Assembly: GCA_027371845.1 (NCBI GenBank)
Contig: DAHXLD010000017.1
Coordinates: 1-60,201, forward strand
DNA: 60,201 nucleotides
Direction of reading: 5' to 3'
Origin: Candidatus Saccharimonadota bacterium
GTDB lineage: Bacteria; Patescibacteriota; Saccharimonadia; Saccharimonadales; UBA4665
Shown: in pieces, positions 11,100 to 21,226 of the stretch
Numbering within the stretch: the stretch's first letter is position 1
How the letters are laid out: every line of letters begins with the position of its first letter
Position numbers and translations under genes: made by a program
Notes under the pieces: generated by a model
Seen by the model: the letters and a program-made list of their open reading frames with translations, nothing else
The model's database searches: none
Told to the model about the DNA's origin: nothing

Positions 11100-12841
11100 T
11101 AGTTAACGGTTTTGGTTGGCTTAGCTATATGGACCTGGATTTTACTTGGATTATTAGGGGCGCTCGAAACATAGAATGGACTTAAAGTAACCTTTACGCT
11201 GGTTACGTTACTATTACCTTCTACTATGCTTTTAATCTGGGCTATCTTTTTGCCCTCAGACTGAGTTTTGATTAGATTGACGTTAATATTTGGTCCCACT
11301 ACCGCGGTAGTCTGAACGGTAATTTGAGTTGGATTAGTATTGCCGTTTGTAAACGAAAAATTAGCGTTGCTTATCCCAGTGCTTAAAACACTTTCGGAAC
11401 TACCGACTTGAGAGACAACATTGTTATTAAGAAGGGTATTTAAATCTTTTTTAAAGACCCCGTACATAGTATAGGTAATACTTTCAGTTACGGTCACACT
11501 TGAATTTTGTGAGCCTACTTGATTATTTTCGGATACAGTTGGTTGAGAAGCGTTAAAGGTCATTGATATTGGGAAGTAACCGTCTTGAGTAAGTTGAGAA
11601 GATAGCTTGCTTTTAGTTGAATTGCTATTTGGAGATATCTTATTCTGAGCATTGGTTATATCGTTTTGACTTACTACGGTTATTATATTGTCTGTACCAC
11701 CACTAGCTCCACCAGTTGCCGAAAAACCACTTGTATAGCCCGGAACATTAAACGAAGTATTATTGTTTTGGGTGTTATAGGAGCTACCGCCTTGTTGGGC
11801 GGTTATATTAACACTGTTAGTCGTATAATTAACACATGTCCCTTGTGCATTTCCAACAGGATTAAATGTTGCGGTAGAATTAGTTACATAGGTTAAATTA
11901 TTTTGAGTTATGCCCGTTCCAGCAGGAATCGGACTTGGAGCAACAAATGGACCTTGAGTATAACAAGCCGTAAAGGTAACTTGTCCGGTAGCTTTTGTAC
12001 CATTGTTTTGTTGTCCCGATGAATTAACTGTGGCTGAATAGGTTTTAGTGACCTTAACTTGTTTAGCCGGAACGGTATTAGAGGCTAGATTTAGACTAGA
12101 AGTAGAAGGATCCATGGTAAAGCTTACATTTGCGTTAACATTGGATGAATCGGTGCTAATATCGATGGTGGCGGAAGGTAAGACGCTTAAGGCCACATAA
12201 CCTAAAATTCCGATCAAAAGAATAAGAATCACTAAGACACTAATAATCTTAAACTTTCTAAAGTTTGGTATTTTAATCTTTTCTTTTTTATCTTTCTTGG
12301 TCTTCTTGGGCTTAGGTTCGCTAGTTTGGTCATCATTACTTTGGTTGTTTAATTCAGTATTATCCAAATCGATTGTATCTAAATCTTTGTCTAGCTTAGT
12401 TTTAAGACTCCCAAGAGGTTCACTTGGTGAAAGTTGAGCAATAGTCTTTGCTCCAGAGTTCTTAAGATCCAAATCTTTATCTAAAGTCTCATTTTGATCT
12501 ATCATCAAAGGTTCGTCTTCGTCGGCTTCAATGATTGATTCATTAAAAACAGGAGCACTTGGAATTTCAGGTTTACTGTTAAGAGTTTTAGCGACAAATA
12601 AACCAACCCCTCCAGCTAACGGCAATAAGTTGGCTTCACTTGTTACTAACACTACTTTCTTATTAGCTTCTTGGCTTTTTCTTTTTAAAAGCTTCATGTT
12701 AACGGTACTTTGAAAAATACTAGGTCTTTTAGGAAGTACTAAAGCGATCACTTTGGCGCTAGAATCTAAAACTTTATCTATGACGTTTGTTATCTCGTCA
12801 TCGACATCTACATATATGGTTGTTTTTGATTGTTCGGCCAT
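11099..12841 (-). CDS. Membrane-anchored protein with possible baseplate-J-like region
   Basis: 580 aa; cytosolic N-domain, acidic linker, one TM, Ser/Thr/Asn-rich extracellular domain; directly downstream of the PilM/FtsA-like gene. Confidence 0.7.
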   Translation of the reverse strand: MAEQSKTTIYVDVDDEITNVIDKVLDSSAKVIALVLPKRPSIFQSTVNMKLLKRKSQEANKKVVLVTSEANLLPLAGGVGLFVAKTLNSKPEIPSAPVFNESIIEADEDEPLMIDQNETLDKDLDLKNSGAKTIAQLSPSEPLGSLKTKLDKDLDTIDLDNTELNNQSNDDQTSEPKPKKTKKDKKEKIKIPNFRKFKIISVLVILILLIGILGYVALSVLPSATIDISTDSSNVNANVSFTMDPSTSSLNLASNTVPAKQVKVTKTYSATVNSSGQQNNGTKATGQVTFTACYTQGPFVAPSPIPAGTGITQNNLTYVTNSTATFNPVGNAQGTCVNYTTNSVNITAQQGGSSYNTQNNNTSFNVPGYTSGFSATGGASGGTDNIITVVSQNDITNAQNKISPNSNSTKSKLSSQLTQDGYFPISMTFNASQPTVSENNQVGSQNSSVTVTESITYTMYGVFKKDLNTLLNNNVVSQVGSSESVLSTGISNANFSFTNGNTNPTQITVQTTAVVGPNINVNLIKTQSEGKKIAQIKSIVEGNSNVTSVKVTLSPFYVSSAPNNPSKIQVHIAKPTKTVN

Positions 12842-14173
12842 TTATACGCTCAACATCTTATCTAATTTATCCCTTATTGATTGGTTACCATCGGTATTAA
12901 AGTCTGAAGTATCAAGTCCGACTCTTAAGAGTCCCATGGCGGTTATAAAGGTATGGTCATTTATTTGACCGGTTTGATCTACAATTCCAACAACTTGCTC
13001 CGGTTTGATATGGTGGACGCTCGGTTTTTTAGTAAAGGGTAATTCTTTATACCAACTTGATTGTTCAAGCTTATCGATCAGCATATCTAGAGACGATCCT
13101 CCTCCACATAGAAACATTCTGTGGGGTAAGTGGTCTAGCTTATCGAATTCGCTTAAAGCTAATTCTATCCCACTAACCCAAGTATCGGAAGTCCTTTCAA
13201 GAGCAGATTCAATAATTGGTCTCTTTTGAGTGGCAATTTCATTGGAAGAAAGTTTAATCTTTAATTCCTCGGCTTGAGCAAAGCTAATGCCTAATTCTTT
13301 TTCAACACCTCTAGTAAACGCTCGGCCTCCAATGCCAAACATCTTTGTACCCTGAACTCCACCTTCGTTAATAACAGCTATATCGGTTGTCCCTCCTCCT
13401 ACGTCCATTAAGATCGCACTAAGGTTTTGCGATGAATCATTGCCGATTACGGCTCTTGAGACAGCGAAAGGCTCAGCCGCTACCGCTAACAGATCTAGAT
13501 CGAGTTCTTGGGCGGTCTTTTCAAGTGCACCAATATGAATCAGAGGGGCAAAAGCTGTATATAGTTGAATCACGACGTCTCTACCCTGAAAACCAATTGG
13601 GTTATTTATTGGGTAACCATCAATTTCAATACTCACTAAGGCACTGTTTACAAGTCGCACATCAACGTTTTTACCACCAAGCTCTAAGACAAGTTGTTGC
13701 TTGGCTCTAGCTTCAGAACGTTCTTGAACAAGAGAAATAATCTTTTCCATTTCAACGGCATCGATGGCTAGAGTAGGATCTTTTCGAGATACCCTAACAC
13801 TATTGGTTGTCCCCTTGACAAGTTCTCCAGCTATCCCTAGGATAGCAGTTCGAGCACTTACCCCTGCTTGTTTCTCGGCTTCACTTAAAGCTTTGTCACA
13901 ATTTTCAACAACGGCTGCAATATCGGCTATAGCTCCGGCTTGCATATCTGTTAAAGCTTGATGTTGTCGTCCGACACCAATAATTTCAAGGGTTCCAGGA
14001 TTATCGGTTGAAGTCTTGGCTATTAAAGCCTTAACGTATTCAGTGCCAATATCTAAACCGACTAGATATTGTTCTTTGAGTCTCTTGTTTCGAAGTGAAC
14101 TACCTTTTTTTGAGGCTTTGTTCAATGCGAGTTGAGCTAGATTCCTTGAACTAGTTTTAATTTTTTCTAGCAT
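12842..14173 (-). CDS. PilM/FtsA-like actin-fold protein (SHS2 domain)
   Basis: LVGLDIGTEYVKALIA, LMDVGGGTTDIAVINEGG, MFLCGGGSSLDML. Confidence 0.9.
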   Translation of the reverse strand: MLEKIKTSSRNLAQLALNKASKKGSSLRNKRLKEQYLVGLDIGTEYVKALIAKTSTDNPGTLEIIGVGRQHQALTDMQAGAIADIAAVVENCDKALSEAEKQAGVSARTAILGIAGELVKGTTNSVRVSRKDPTLAIDAVEMEKIISLVQERSEARAKQQLVLELGGKNVDVRLVNSALVSIEIDGYPINNPIGFQGRDVVIQLYTAFAPLIHIGALEKTAQELDLDLLAVAAEPFAVSRAVIGNDSSQNLSAILMDVGGGTTDIAVINEGGVQGTKMFGIGGRAFTRGVEKELGISFAQAEELKIKLSSNEIATQKRPIIESALERTSDTWVSGIELALSEFDKLDHLPHRMFLCGGGSSLDMLIDKLEQSSWYKELPFTKKPSVHHIKPEQVVGIVDQTGQINDHTFITAMGLLRVGLDTSDFNTDGNQSIRDKLDKMLSV

Positions 14174-14240
14174 ATCTAATAGTTTAACATAAGTTTGATC
14201 AATTTTATCCCTTAAGAATTAAAATTTGCTTAAGAAAAGT

Positions 14241-16124
14241 CTAGATAAGAGCAGCCTTTATCCTTCGAATCCCAGAAGAGCTTGATTCTTCTTTTAAAAT
14301 CTTAAATTTTTTACTGTTTTCTTTTAAAATAGCGGTGTGTTCAACATGAGGACCGCCACAAATTTCGAGACTAAAAGGTTTTAATGATCCTTTGGCCTGC
14401 ATTCTATAGACTTTTACTTTTTGGCCATACCTGTCACCAAATGCTCCAAGGGCGTGTAATTTATTCATAGCTTCTTTGGTGTCGTGCTCTTCCCACGTTA
14501 TTACTAAATCTTTGTCTATTTGGTCATTCACAATTTTTTCAACTCTAGCTATTTGGTCTTTGGTCATTTTTTCGGGATGAGAAAAATCAAAACGTAATCT
14601 TTCTTCGGTTATATTACTTCCGTGCTGAACAACATGTTCTCCTAATACCTCTCTTAGGGCTTGGTACATTAAATGAGTAGCTGTGTGATATTTTTTATGA
14701 ATAAGAGTTTGGCCCCCTAAACCACCCTTAAAAGTCCCCTTAGTGGCTGTTTGACTTCTTTTACGTTGTTGCTCCAATAAATCTAAATATTCTTCCCGGT
14801 AGTCAGCTTTAAGTTTAATATCTCTACTAAAAGCTTCTTCTAGGCTTAACTCGTAAGGAAAACCAAAAGTATCTTGCAATTTAAATAGATCAGCTCCACT
14901 CAAACCTTTATTCTCAAGTTTATTTAACTCTCTTAGCCCCTTTCTTAAGGTCTGTCTAAAAATATTCTCTTCTTTTTCAAGTACTTCAATAACTTTTTGT
15001 TTGGAGTCTTTAATTTCTGAATAATCCGGTTCGTATAAAGATAAGATTAGCTGACTAATCTCGGATATGAACTTATCTTCTATGCCTAAATTAAAACTAA
15101 ATCTTATAGCTCTTCGAAGTAAACGTCTCATGACATAGCCTTGTTCCTTATTGCTCGGAACAACTCCATCGATAGCCAAAAAAACAGCACCCCTTAAATG
15201 GTCGGCTATTATTCTCATCGAATTAGTTTCAGATTCGTAAGATTTAGATGATAGCAATTCTAATTTCTGAATAATTGGATAAAGAAGGCTGATCTTAAAA
15301 ACGTCTGGGCTGTTGATTGCAGCCGCCGATATCCGCTCTAAGCCTCCACCGTAATCAACATTTTGTTTGGGTAATTTAATAAAACCATCTGATGTTTTTA
15401 AATATTCCATGAAAACCGAATTACCAAGTTCGATATATCGCCCGCAATCACAATTAAAATGACAATTTGGACCGTATTTGGGATTATGTTCAACTTGAGG
15501 GAATAAATAAAAGACCTCAGTGTCAGGCCCTCCGGGCTCGTTGAGGGGCATGTCGTCGGGCTTTCCGGATCTACTCCACCAATTTTTATCGGAGTAATAG
15601 AGAATGCGAGCTCCTTTTGTCCCCTCTTGATAACCTTCTTCTTCACTACCAATCTCGGCTTGAGCATAATCTATATTGGCTTTTTTAAACAGATCGGCCC
15701 ATATCCCGGCACTAACTTCATCTTTAGGAATTTTATGCTTAGAATCTCCAATGAAACAAGTAATATATATTCTATTTGGGTCTAGCCCAACTTCTTTAGT
15801 TAAGAATTCAAAGAACCATTTTATTTGATCTTTTTTAAAATAATCTCCGAGACTCCAATTACCGAGCATTTCAAAGAAAGTCGTATGACGATTGTCCCCT
15901 ATTTCCTCTATATCCTGAGATCTTAAGCATGTTTGACTATTGGTTAAACGATTCCCTTGAGGGTGCTCTTCACCCAATAAGAAGGGAATTAAGGGTTGCA
16001 TTCCGCTGCCAGTAAAAAGAGTCGTCGGATCATTCTGGGGCACCAAAAGAGCCCGAGGGATAATCTTATGTCCTCGTTTTTCGAAAAAGTTCAGATAGGC
16101 TAAACGTATCTTTCTAGCATCCAT
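14241..16124 (-). CDS. alaS: Alanyl-tRNA synthetase, short form lacking C-Ala
   Basis: Class II core (FTGSGMQPLIPFLLGEEHP...HTTFFEMLGNWSLGDYFK), editing motif HTATH and CGGPHVEHT; ends at residue 627 without a DHHA1/C-Ala region. Confidence 0.96.
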   Translation of the reverse strand: MDARKIRLAYLNFFEKRGHKIIPRALLVPQNDPTTLFTGSGMQPLIPFLLGEEHPQGNRLTNSQTCLRSQDIEEIGDNRHTTFFEMLGNWSLGDYFKKDQIKWFFEFLTKEVGLDPNRIYITCFIGDSKHKIPKDEVSAGIWADLFKKANIDYAQAEIGSEEEGYQEGTKGARILYYSDKNWWSRSGKPDDMPLNEPGGPDTEVFYLFPQVEHNPKYGPNCHFNCDCGRYIELGNSVFMEYLKTSDGFIKLPKQNVDYGGGLERISAAAINSPDVFKISLLYPIIQKLELLSSKSYESETNSMRIIADHLRGAVFLAIDGVVPSNKEQGYVMRRLLRRAIRFSFNLGIEDKFISEISQLILSLYEPDYSEIKDSKQKVIEVLEKEENIFRQTLRKGLRELNKLENKGLSGADLFKLQDTFGFPYELSLEEAFSRDIKLKADYREEYLDLLEQQRKRSQTATKGTFKGGLGGQTLIHKKYHTATHLMYQALREVLGEHVVQHGSNITEERLRFDFSHPEKMTKDQIARVEKIVNDQIDKDLVITWEEHDTKEAMNKLHALGAFGDRYGQKVKVYRMQAKGSLKPFSLEICGGPHVEHTAILKENSKKFKILKEESSSSGIRRIKAALI

Positions 16125-16160
16125 AAATATTTTTTAAATTTTGTTAATCCTTAAAGATAA

Positions 16161-17207
16161 TTAAACTATTATTCCTCCGCCAATACAATATCCCTGATCA
16201 TAAAAAATAGCCGACTGGCCTGGCGAAGTAGCTTTTAGGGGTTCCTGAAGTTTAACGGTCGCTTTAGTTTTATTAATTTCAAGATAACACTTAACAAGGG
16301 GTGCCCGATGGCGGATACGAACGTCTATTAATTTATTGCTAACATCATAATTTGAATAGGTTTCATAATAATTCTCTAAATTTAATTGATCGGACCATAA
16401 TTTTTGATCATCTAGCTTATTGGTGACGTAAACAATATTTTCTGAAACGTCTTTTCGAATAACATAATAAGGCAAACCGCTAGCAACTTTTAAACCATGT
16501 CTTTGCCCTATTGTATAAAAGATAGCCCCTTCGTGTTGTCCGACCACTTGGCCTTCTTGATCTATAATGGGGCCTTCTTCTTGATCTCCTAGCTCACTAA
16601 TTAAAAAGTCCTTAATACCGACTTCACCTACAAAGCAAATTCCCTGAGAATCCTTTTTATTATAGGTTGGAAGATTGTATTCTTGAGCTAACTTTCTAAC
16701 GTCTTTTTTTAAATAATCCCCAATTGGCATAAGGCTTTTAGAAAGTGCCTCCTGACTCATTCGATAGAGGAAATAAGTTTGATCTTTATTTTGATCCTTA
16801 GCCATCATTAAGTGATTATTCTTAATTCGAGCATAATGTCCGGTTGCCACCAAATCAGCTCCTTGGCTAATTGCTGTATCGAGAAATAATTTAAATTTAA
16901 TCTCTTGGTTACACATAATATCTGGGTTTGGCGTTAAGCCTGCTTTATACGCCTCAATCATGTAATCAACAACTTTTTTACGATATTGTTTCTCAAAATC
17001 GAAAACTTTAAATGGTATATCAAGGTTTACGGCAACTCTCTTAGCATCTCGATAATCTTCTTTCCAGGGACATTCATATCCTAGAATATCTTTTGTCCAA
17101 TTTTTCATATAGACACCCACCACCTTAAAACCTTCTTTTTTTAGAAGAGCGGCCGTTAGTGAACTATCCACGCCTCCCGATAAACCAACATAAACAATCT
17201 TTGACAT
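16161..17207 (-). CDS. mnmA: tRNA-specific 2-thiouridylase
   Basis: GLSGGVDSSLTAALLK, NPDIMCNQEIKF, ATGHYARI, DQTYFLY, DSQGICFVGE. Confidence 0.97.
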   Translation of the reverse strand: MSKIVYVGLSGGVDSSLTAALLKKEGFKVVGVYMKNWTKDILGYECPWKEDYRDAKRVAVNLDIPFKVFDFEKQYRKKVVDYMIEAYKAGLTPNPDIMCNQEIKFKLFLDTAISQGADLVATGHYARIKNNHLMMAKDQNKDQTYFLYRMSQEALSKSLMPIGDYLKKDVRKLAQEYNLPTYNKKDSQGICFVGEVGIKDFLISELGDQEEGPIIDQEGQVVGQHEGAIFYTIGQRHGLKVASGLPYYVIRKDVSENIVYVTNKLDDQKLWSDQLNLENYYETYSNYDVSNKLIDVRIRHRAPLVKCYLEINKTKATVKLQEPLKATSPGQSAIFYDQGYCIGGGIIV

Positions 17208-17239
17208 CTGTTAAGTTTAACATTTTATGATGTAAATTA

Positions 17240-17593
17240 TTAGATGTCTAAAAAAACATTAACTTGATCTCTTTTAACATGCATAAGTCCGCCATTAATA
17301 GAGATGTTTTGGATTTGGCCAGTAGTAGTTCTAATAGACACTTCGCAAGGTTTTAATATGCAGATAAAGTTATGGTGTTTAGGTAGAATGTCGAAAGGAC
17401 CAGTTTCATTAACCGCACTAATACTAAAAGCCTCGTTATCATAATAAACACTGAAAGGGCTTGATACCAAGACTCGAAGCTTTTCTTTTTTAGGATCAAC
17501 TTTTTTGAGAATATCTTTTAGGGCTAGATTTTCGTTTTTATCTTCTTTAGACAGATTATCTATAAAATCTGACCCTGCTTTAAGATCGCTCAT
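17240..17593 (-). CDS. atpC: F-type ATP synthase epsilon subunit, beta-sandwich domain only
   Basis: VLVSSPFSVYYDNEAFSISAVNETGPFDILPKHHNFICIL; last ORF of the atp cluster; no C-terminal helical hairpin. Confidence 0.88.
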   Translation of the reverse strand: MSDLKAGSDFIDNLSKEDKNENLALKDILKKVDPKKEKLRVLVSSPFSVYYDNEAFSISAVNETGPFDILPKHHNFICILKPCEVSIRTTTGQIQNISINGGLMHVKRDQVNVFLDI

Positions 17594-18891
17594 ACTATTA
17601 TTTCTTCAATGCTTTTTAGTGTTTCTTCTAGGCTGAAATATTCACCTTTTACTCCTGTTAACTTATTCATAACGTTTAAGTTTTGAGCAAAGTTTGTGAT
17701 TAGCCTTTTAGCTTTATTGTAATCAGCTCGATCGCTAGGACTAAGTTCACTCTCTCCAATGATCGCAATTATAGATCTTAGAGACTCGTATTTCTTAAGC
17801 AAAGCTTGGACTTGAATACTTAAGAGATAATGCCTATCTCCAACTATTTCCGGCGTTAAGAGTGAAGAAGAAGTGCTATTTAAATCGACGGCTGGTCGAA
17901 TTCCCTGTTCAGCAACTTTTCTGGACAAAACAATGATTGAATCCATTTCGTGTTGAATCATCTGCACGGCTGGATCGGTTATGTCATCAGCAGGAACATA
18001 GATAGTTTGGACGGAAGTAATTGAGCCGTTTTCGTTGGAAGATAATCTATCTTGAAGGGTTTTAACGTCACTAAAGAATGTTGCTCCATATCCCCCTTCG
18101 TTCGGGACTTGCTCCAAAACCGTAGAAAGTTCATTACGGGCCTGAACATAGCGATACATATTATCGGCAAAGAATAAAACGTCTTTTTTATCATTGTCTC
18201 GAAAATACTCAGCCGCTGTAGCAGCCGTCAAACCGATTAAGGATCGCTGAATAGGGTTTTCATTGGTTTGAGCAAAAAAGAGAGCTGAATTTTTTAACAA
18301 ATCGTTTTCTTTAAGTGTTAACCATAGTTCATGCCCCTCTCTAATGCGTTCACCCATTCCACTAAAAATAGATAGGCTGGAAGAGCTTTTAGAGGTGTTA
18401 TTAATAAGCTCCATGGTTAGTACGGTTTTACCAACTCCAGCTCCTCCAATAATCCCAATTTTACGACCCTTAACAAATGGTGTAAAAAAGTCAATGACTT
18501 TTATCCCAGTTTCCATTATTTGGGGTTTGGCTATTTTATATTGATCGCTTTTTTTAGCATAATCATGGATGCTTTTCTTGGGAACATTGTCTCGAACTGG
18601 TTCAAGTCCATCTAAAGGTTGTCCAAAAGTATCTAAGACTCGTCCAATAATTTGATCACCTACCGGAATCTCTATTGTTTGAGAAGTTCCTTCAACTTGC
18701 TGGCCTGTTTTGAGACTAAGATCAGAATTGAGATTTAAGCAATAAGCAATCTGATTATCTTCAAAATGCTCAACCATTAATCTTGTCTTGTTATCGTTTA
18801 AGACTTCTAAAAGTTCATTTAATTCTGGGGGATTATCGTCAAACTGAACCTTAACAACCAATTCCTTAACTCCAATTATTACTCCTGGCAT
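17590..18891 (-). CDS. atpD: F-type ATP synthase beta subunit
   Basis: GGAGVGKTVLTMELI, GMGERIREGHELW, ITSVQTIYVPADDITDPA. Confidence 0.96.
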   Translation of the reverse strand: MPGVIIGVKELVVKVQFDDNPPELNELLEVLNDNKTRLMVEHFEDNQIAYCLNLNSDLSLKTGQQVEGTSQTIEIPVGDQIIGRVLDTFGQPLDGLEPVRDNVPKKSIHDYAKKSDQYKIAKPQIMETGIKVIDFFTPFVKGRKIGIIGGAGVGKTVLTMELINNTSKSSSSLSIFSGMGERIREGHELWLTLKENDLLKNSALFFAQTNENPIQRSLIGLTAATAAEYFRDNDKKDVLFFADNMYRYVQARNELSTVLEQVPNEGGYGATFFSDVKTLQDRLSSNENGSITSVQTIYVPADDITDPAVQMIQHEMDSIIVLSRKVAEQGIRPAVDLNSTSSSLLTPEIVGDRHYLLSIQVQALLKKYESLRSIIAIIGESELSPSDRADYNKAKRLITNFAQNLNVMNKLTGVKGEYFSLEETLKSIEEIIV

Positions 18892-19748
18892 TAGTGGGCT
18901 CCTTTCTGAGCTAATCTAAATGCATTAGTAATTTCTCTCAAACGCTGATCTTTTAAATTTCTTTTAGCACGATTAAGGTTTAGAGTGATACTTTCTCTTT
19001 CATCAAGAGCTAAGTGATTAGAGGTGCTCATTGCTTTAAACCGAGAAGCAAATTGGGCTAACTTAGAACTTAGAATTAGTTGACTTAAAGCAATTTGAAT
19101 CATAGACTTTTCAAGATGAGCGGCTACTTCATGGGTATTCGGCTCAAATATATAGTTATGTTTGCTGATCGTTTCCTCGGTTTCTTTTTCAATGTTTATT
19201 TTAACGGCTTCACTTAAATCAATACTTTTTACTTCTTGGTGCATTAAAGTAATGTAGCTCTGGTAGTAAACAGTCGTTTTAGGATAATTCTGTAAGATTT
19301 TAAGAATCGGTTGAGTGTTTATGTTTTGATCAACCATTGGCAATTTAAAGTATCTTAAGTAATCAACATTTTTCTGAGCTAACTGGATGGCTCCATGAAA
19401 ACCGATCACAATAACATCATGTTTTTTAGGATCGTAATTCTCTAACATATAATTAACCAGTTTTAGATCGATGTCTCCACTAAATCCTCCTTCAGCCGTT
19501 ATGATAATAAAAAGATCTTTATCTGAAAGAAGATGTTCATTACCAACTATCCGCCCATAATTAAACTCTTGCTCAACCCTTAGTAACCGATATATTCTCC
19601 AAAGTTCATTAAAAAATTTAGTAGCTACCGATACTCTTTGTTTAGTCTGAGCAACTTTCAGACTAGCTATTCCCTCAAAAGCACTAGTCAGCTCAACTAA
19701 TACCGATACTCCTTCTTGGTCCTTTTTGAGTTGATCTAGTAGGTTCAC
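18891..19748 (-). CDS. atpG: F-type ATP synthase gamma subunit
   Basis: Position between alpha and beta; gamma-like coiled-coil ends with C-terminal NHLALDERESITLNLNRAKRNLKDQRLREITNA. Confidence 0.9.
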   Translation of the reverse strand: MNLLDQLKKDQEGVSVLVELTSAFEGIASLKVAQTKQRVSVATKFFNELWRIYRLLRVEQEFNYGRIVGNEHLLSDKDLFIIITAEGGFSGDIDLKLVNYMLENYDPKKHDVIVIGFHGAIQLAQKNVDYLRYFKLPMVDQNINTQPILKILQNYPKTTVYYQSYITLMHQEVKSIDLSEAVKINIEKETEETISKHNYIFEPNTHEVAAHLEKSMIQIALSQLILSSKLAQFASRFKAMSTSNHLALDERESITLNLNRAKRNLKDQRLREITNAFRLAQKGAH

Positions 19749-21226
19749 GTTTTAACCTCCTGTATGGTAGGGTTGCTTTTAGGGGCAGCGTGATAACTAA
19801 CGTATTTATTTTTAAGCTCAGTCAGGATTTTATCAAAATCAGATGCAATTCTATATTTATTAGCGCTTTCTTTAATGCCATTCTTAAGTTCTTCAATATC
19901 CAAATGATCGCCTAGGCTAAGGGACATTATCAAACTTAGTATTAACTGTTGTTCTATTAAACTATATGAAATACTTGGCGGTTGATTAAAGCTGCTTAAA
20001 ATCAAGTCACCTAAGAATAAAGCCTTGCGCGACAAGTCACTTAATTCACTCCCAAAATGCGAGAATTCCTTAGCTTCTCTGTAGTCAGCTAAGAGTCTTA
20101 AGACGTCAACGGCTATCTTCTTCTGTCTTTCGTTATGCCCTAAGCCCCCCGCTCTGGTAACACTCAAACCAAGATTAAGAGCAGGACGAAAACCATTTCT
20201 AAAAGTATCCATGTCTAAGATCCATTGACCATCTGTTATTGACATGATATTAGTTGGCAAATAAGCTGTAATATCTCCGTTGGCAACATGAGCAACCGGG
20301 ATTGAAGTTAAACTCTTTTTACTTGAATTGAGTCTTCCGGCCCTTTCGAGTAATCTAGAGTGGGCGTAGAACATATCTCCAGGATAAGAATCCCGTCCCG
20401 GACTTGAACCCGAAAGCAAAGAGATTTCTCGATAGGCATGAGCGTGTGAAGTTAAGTCGTCGTATACCACAATAACGTCTCGATCTTTTTTAAGCCAAAG
20501 ATACTCAGCCATTGAGCAGGCAACATATGGAGCAAGATAATTCAAAACTAAAGAATCGAAAATAGTTGAAACCACTACTATGGTATTATCGATGCCACCA
20601 TTTTCAGAAAGTCTATTAATAATAGCATCAACATCAATTTTTCGTTTAGCAATTAAGCAGTAAACGACGATTTGATCTGTTTTTTGTTGATTTATGGCAA
20701 TTTGGGAAGCAAAAGTAGACTTTCCAGATTTAGCATCCCCTAAAAGAGCCATCCTTTGACCTTTAACAATTGGAAAGACACTGTCTACAACCATAATCCC
20801 GGTTTCAAGTTGCTCGCTCAAGAGCTCTCTTGAATCTATATTGGTGGCCTTATTAAAAATAGCCCAAGCACTATCGGCAACAATAGGACCCTTGCCATCA
20901 AGAGGTTCAGTGTTTACGCTTATGATACGTCCAATAAAATCTTCTCCCACTTTCGTTAAAAGTTGATCGTGTTGAATCACGGCTACTGTTCCGACCTTAA
21001 GCTCCTTTTTACCCATATGCATTACTTTGGTTGAGTTGCCGTCGACTTCACTTACAAACCCTTTACTACCGTCTTCGAATAACACTAAGGAGTGGACATT
21101 ACAAGGCTGAAGCCCCCTAACTCTTACCATAAATTTATTAACAGCCACGACTTCACCTACAGGATTTTTAGACTCCAATAGTTTTTTAAAATGAGCTCTA
21201 TTTTGTAGCACTTTAATTAGCCTCAC
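19745..21226 (-). CDS. atpA: F-type ATP synthase alpha subunit
   Basis: GDAKSGKSTFASQIAINQ, SPGRDSYPGDMFYAHSRLLERAGRL, RPALNLGLSVTRAGG. Confidence 0.96.
   Translation of the reverse strand: MRLIKVLQNRAHFKKLLESKNPVGEVVAVNKFMVRVRGLQPCNVHSLVLFEDGSKGFVSEVDGNSTKVMHMGKKELKVGTVAVIQHDQLLTKVGEDFIGRIISVNTEPLDGKGPIVADSAWAIFNKATNIDSRELLSEQLETGIMVVDSVFPIVKGQRMALLGDAKSGKSTFASQIAINQQKTDQIVVYCLIAKRKIDVDAIINRLSENGGIDNTIVVVSTIFDSLVLNYLAPYVACSMAEYLWLKKDRDVIVVYDDLTSHAHAYREISLLSGSSPGRDSYPGDMFYAHSRLLERAGRLNSSKKSLTSIPVAHVANGDITAYLPTNIMSITDGQWILDMDTFRNGFRPALNLGLSVTRAGGLGHNERQKKIAVDVLRLLADYREAKEFSHFGSELSDLSRKALFLGDLILSSFNQPPSISYSLIEQQLILSLIMSLSLGDHLDIEELKNGIKESANKYRIASDFDKILTELKNKYVSYHAAPKSNPTIQEVKT

Noticed and set aside
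11666-13961. Several plus-strand ORFs opposite the PilM/FtsA-like gene and the 580-aa gene (11666, 12531, 12753, 13005, 13432, 13764)
   Set aside because: Antisense shadow ORFs in strongly coding minus-strand genes; no start signals or families.
15398-15667. 89-aa minus-strand ORF within alaS in another frame
   Set aside because: Overlaps the conserved AlaRS core; frame-shifted shadow translation.
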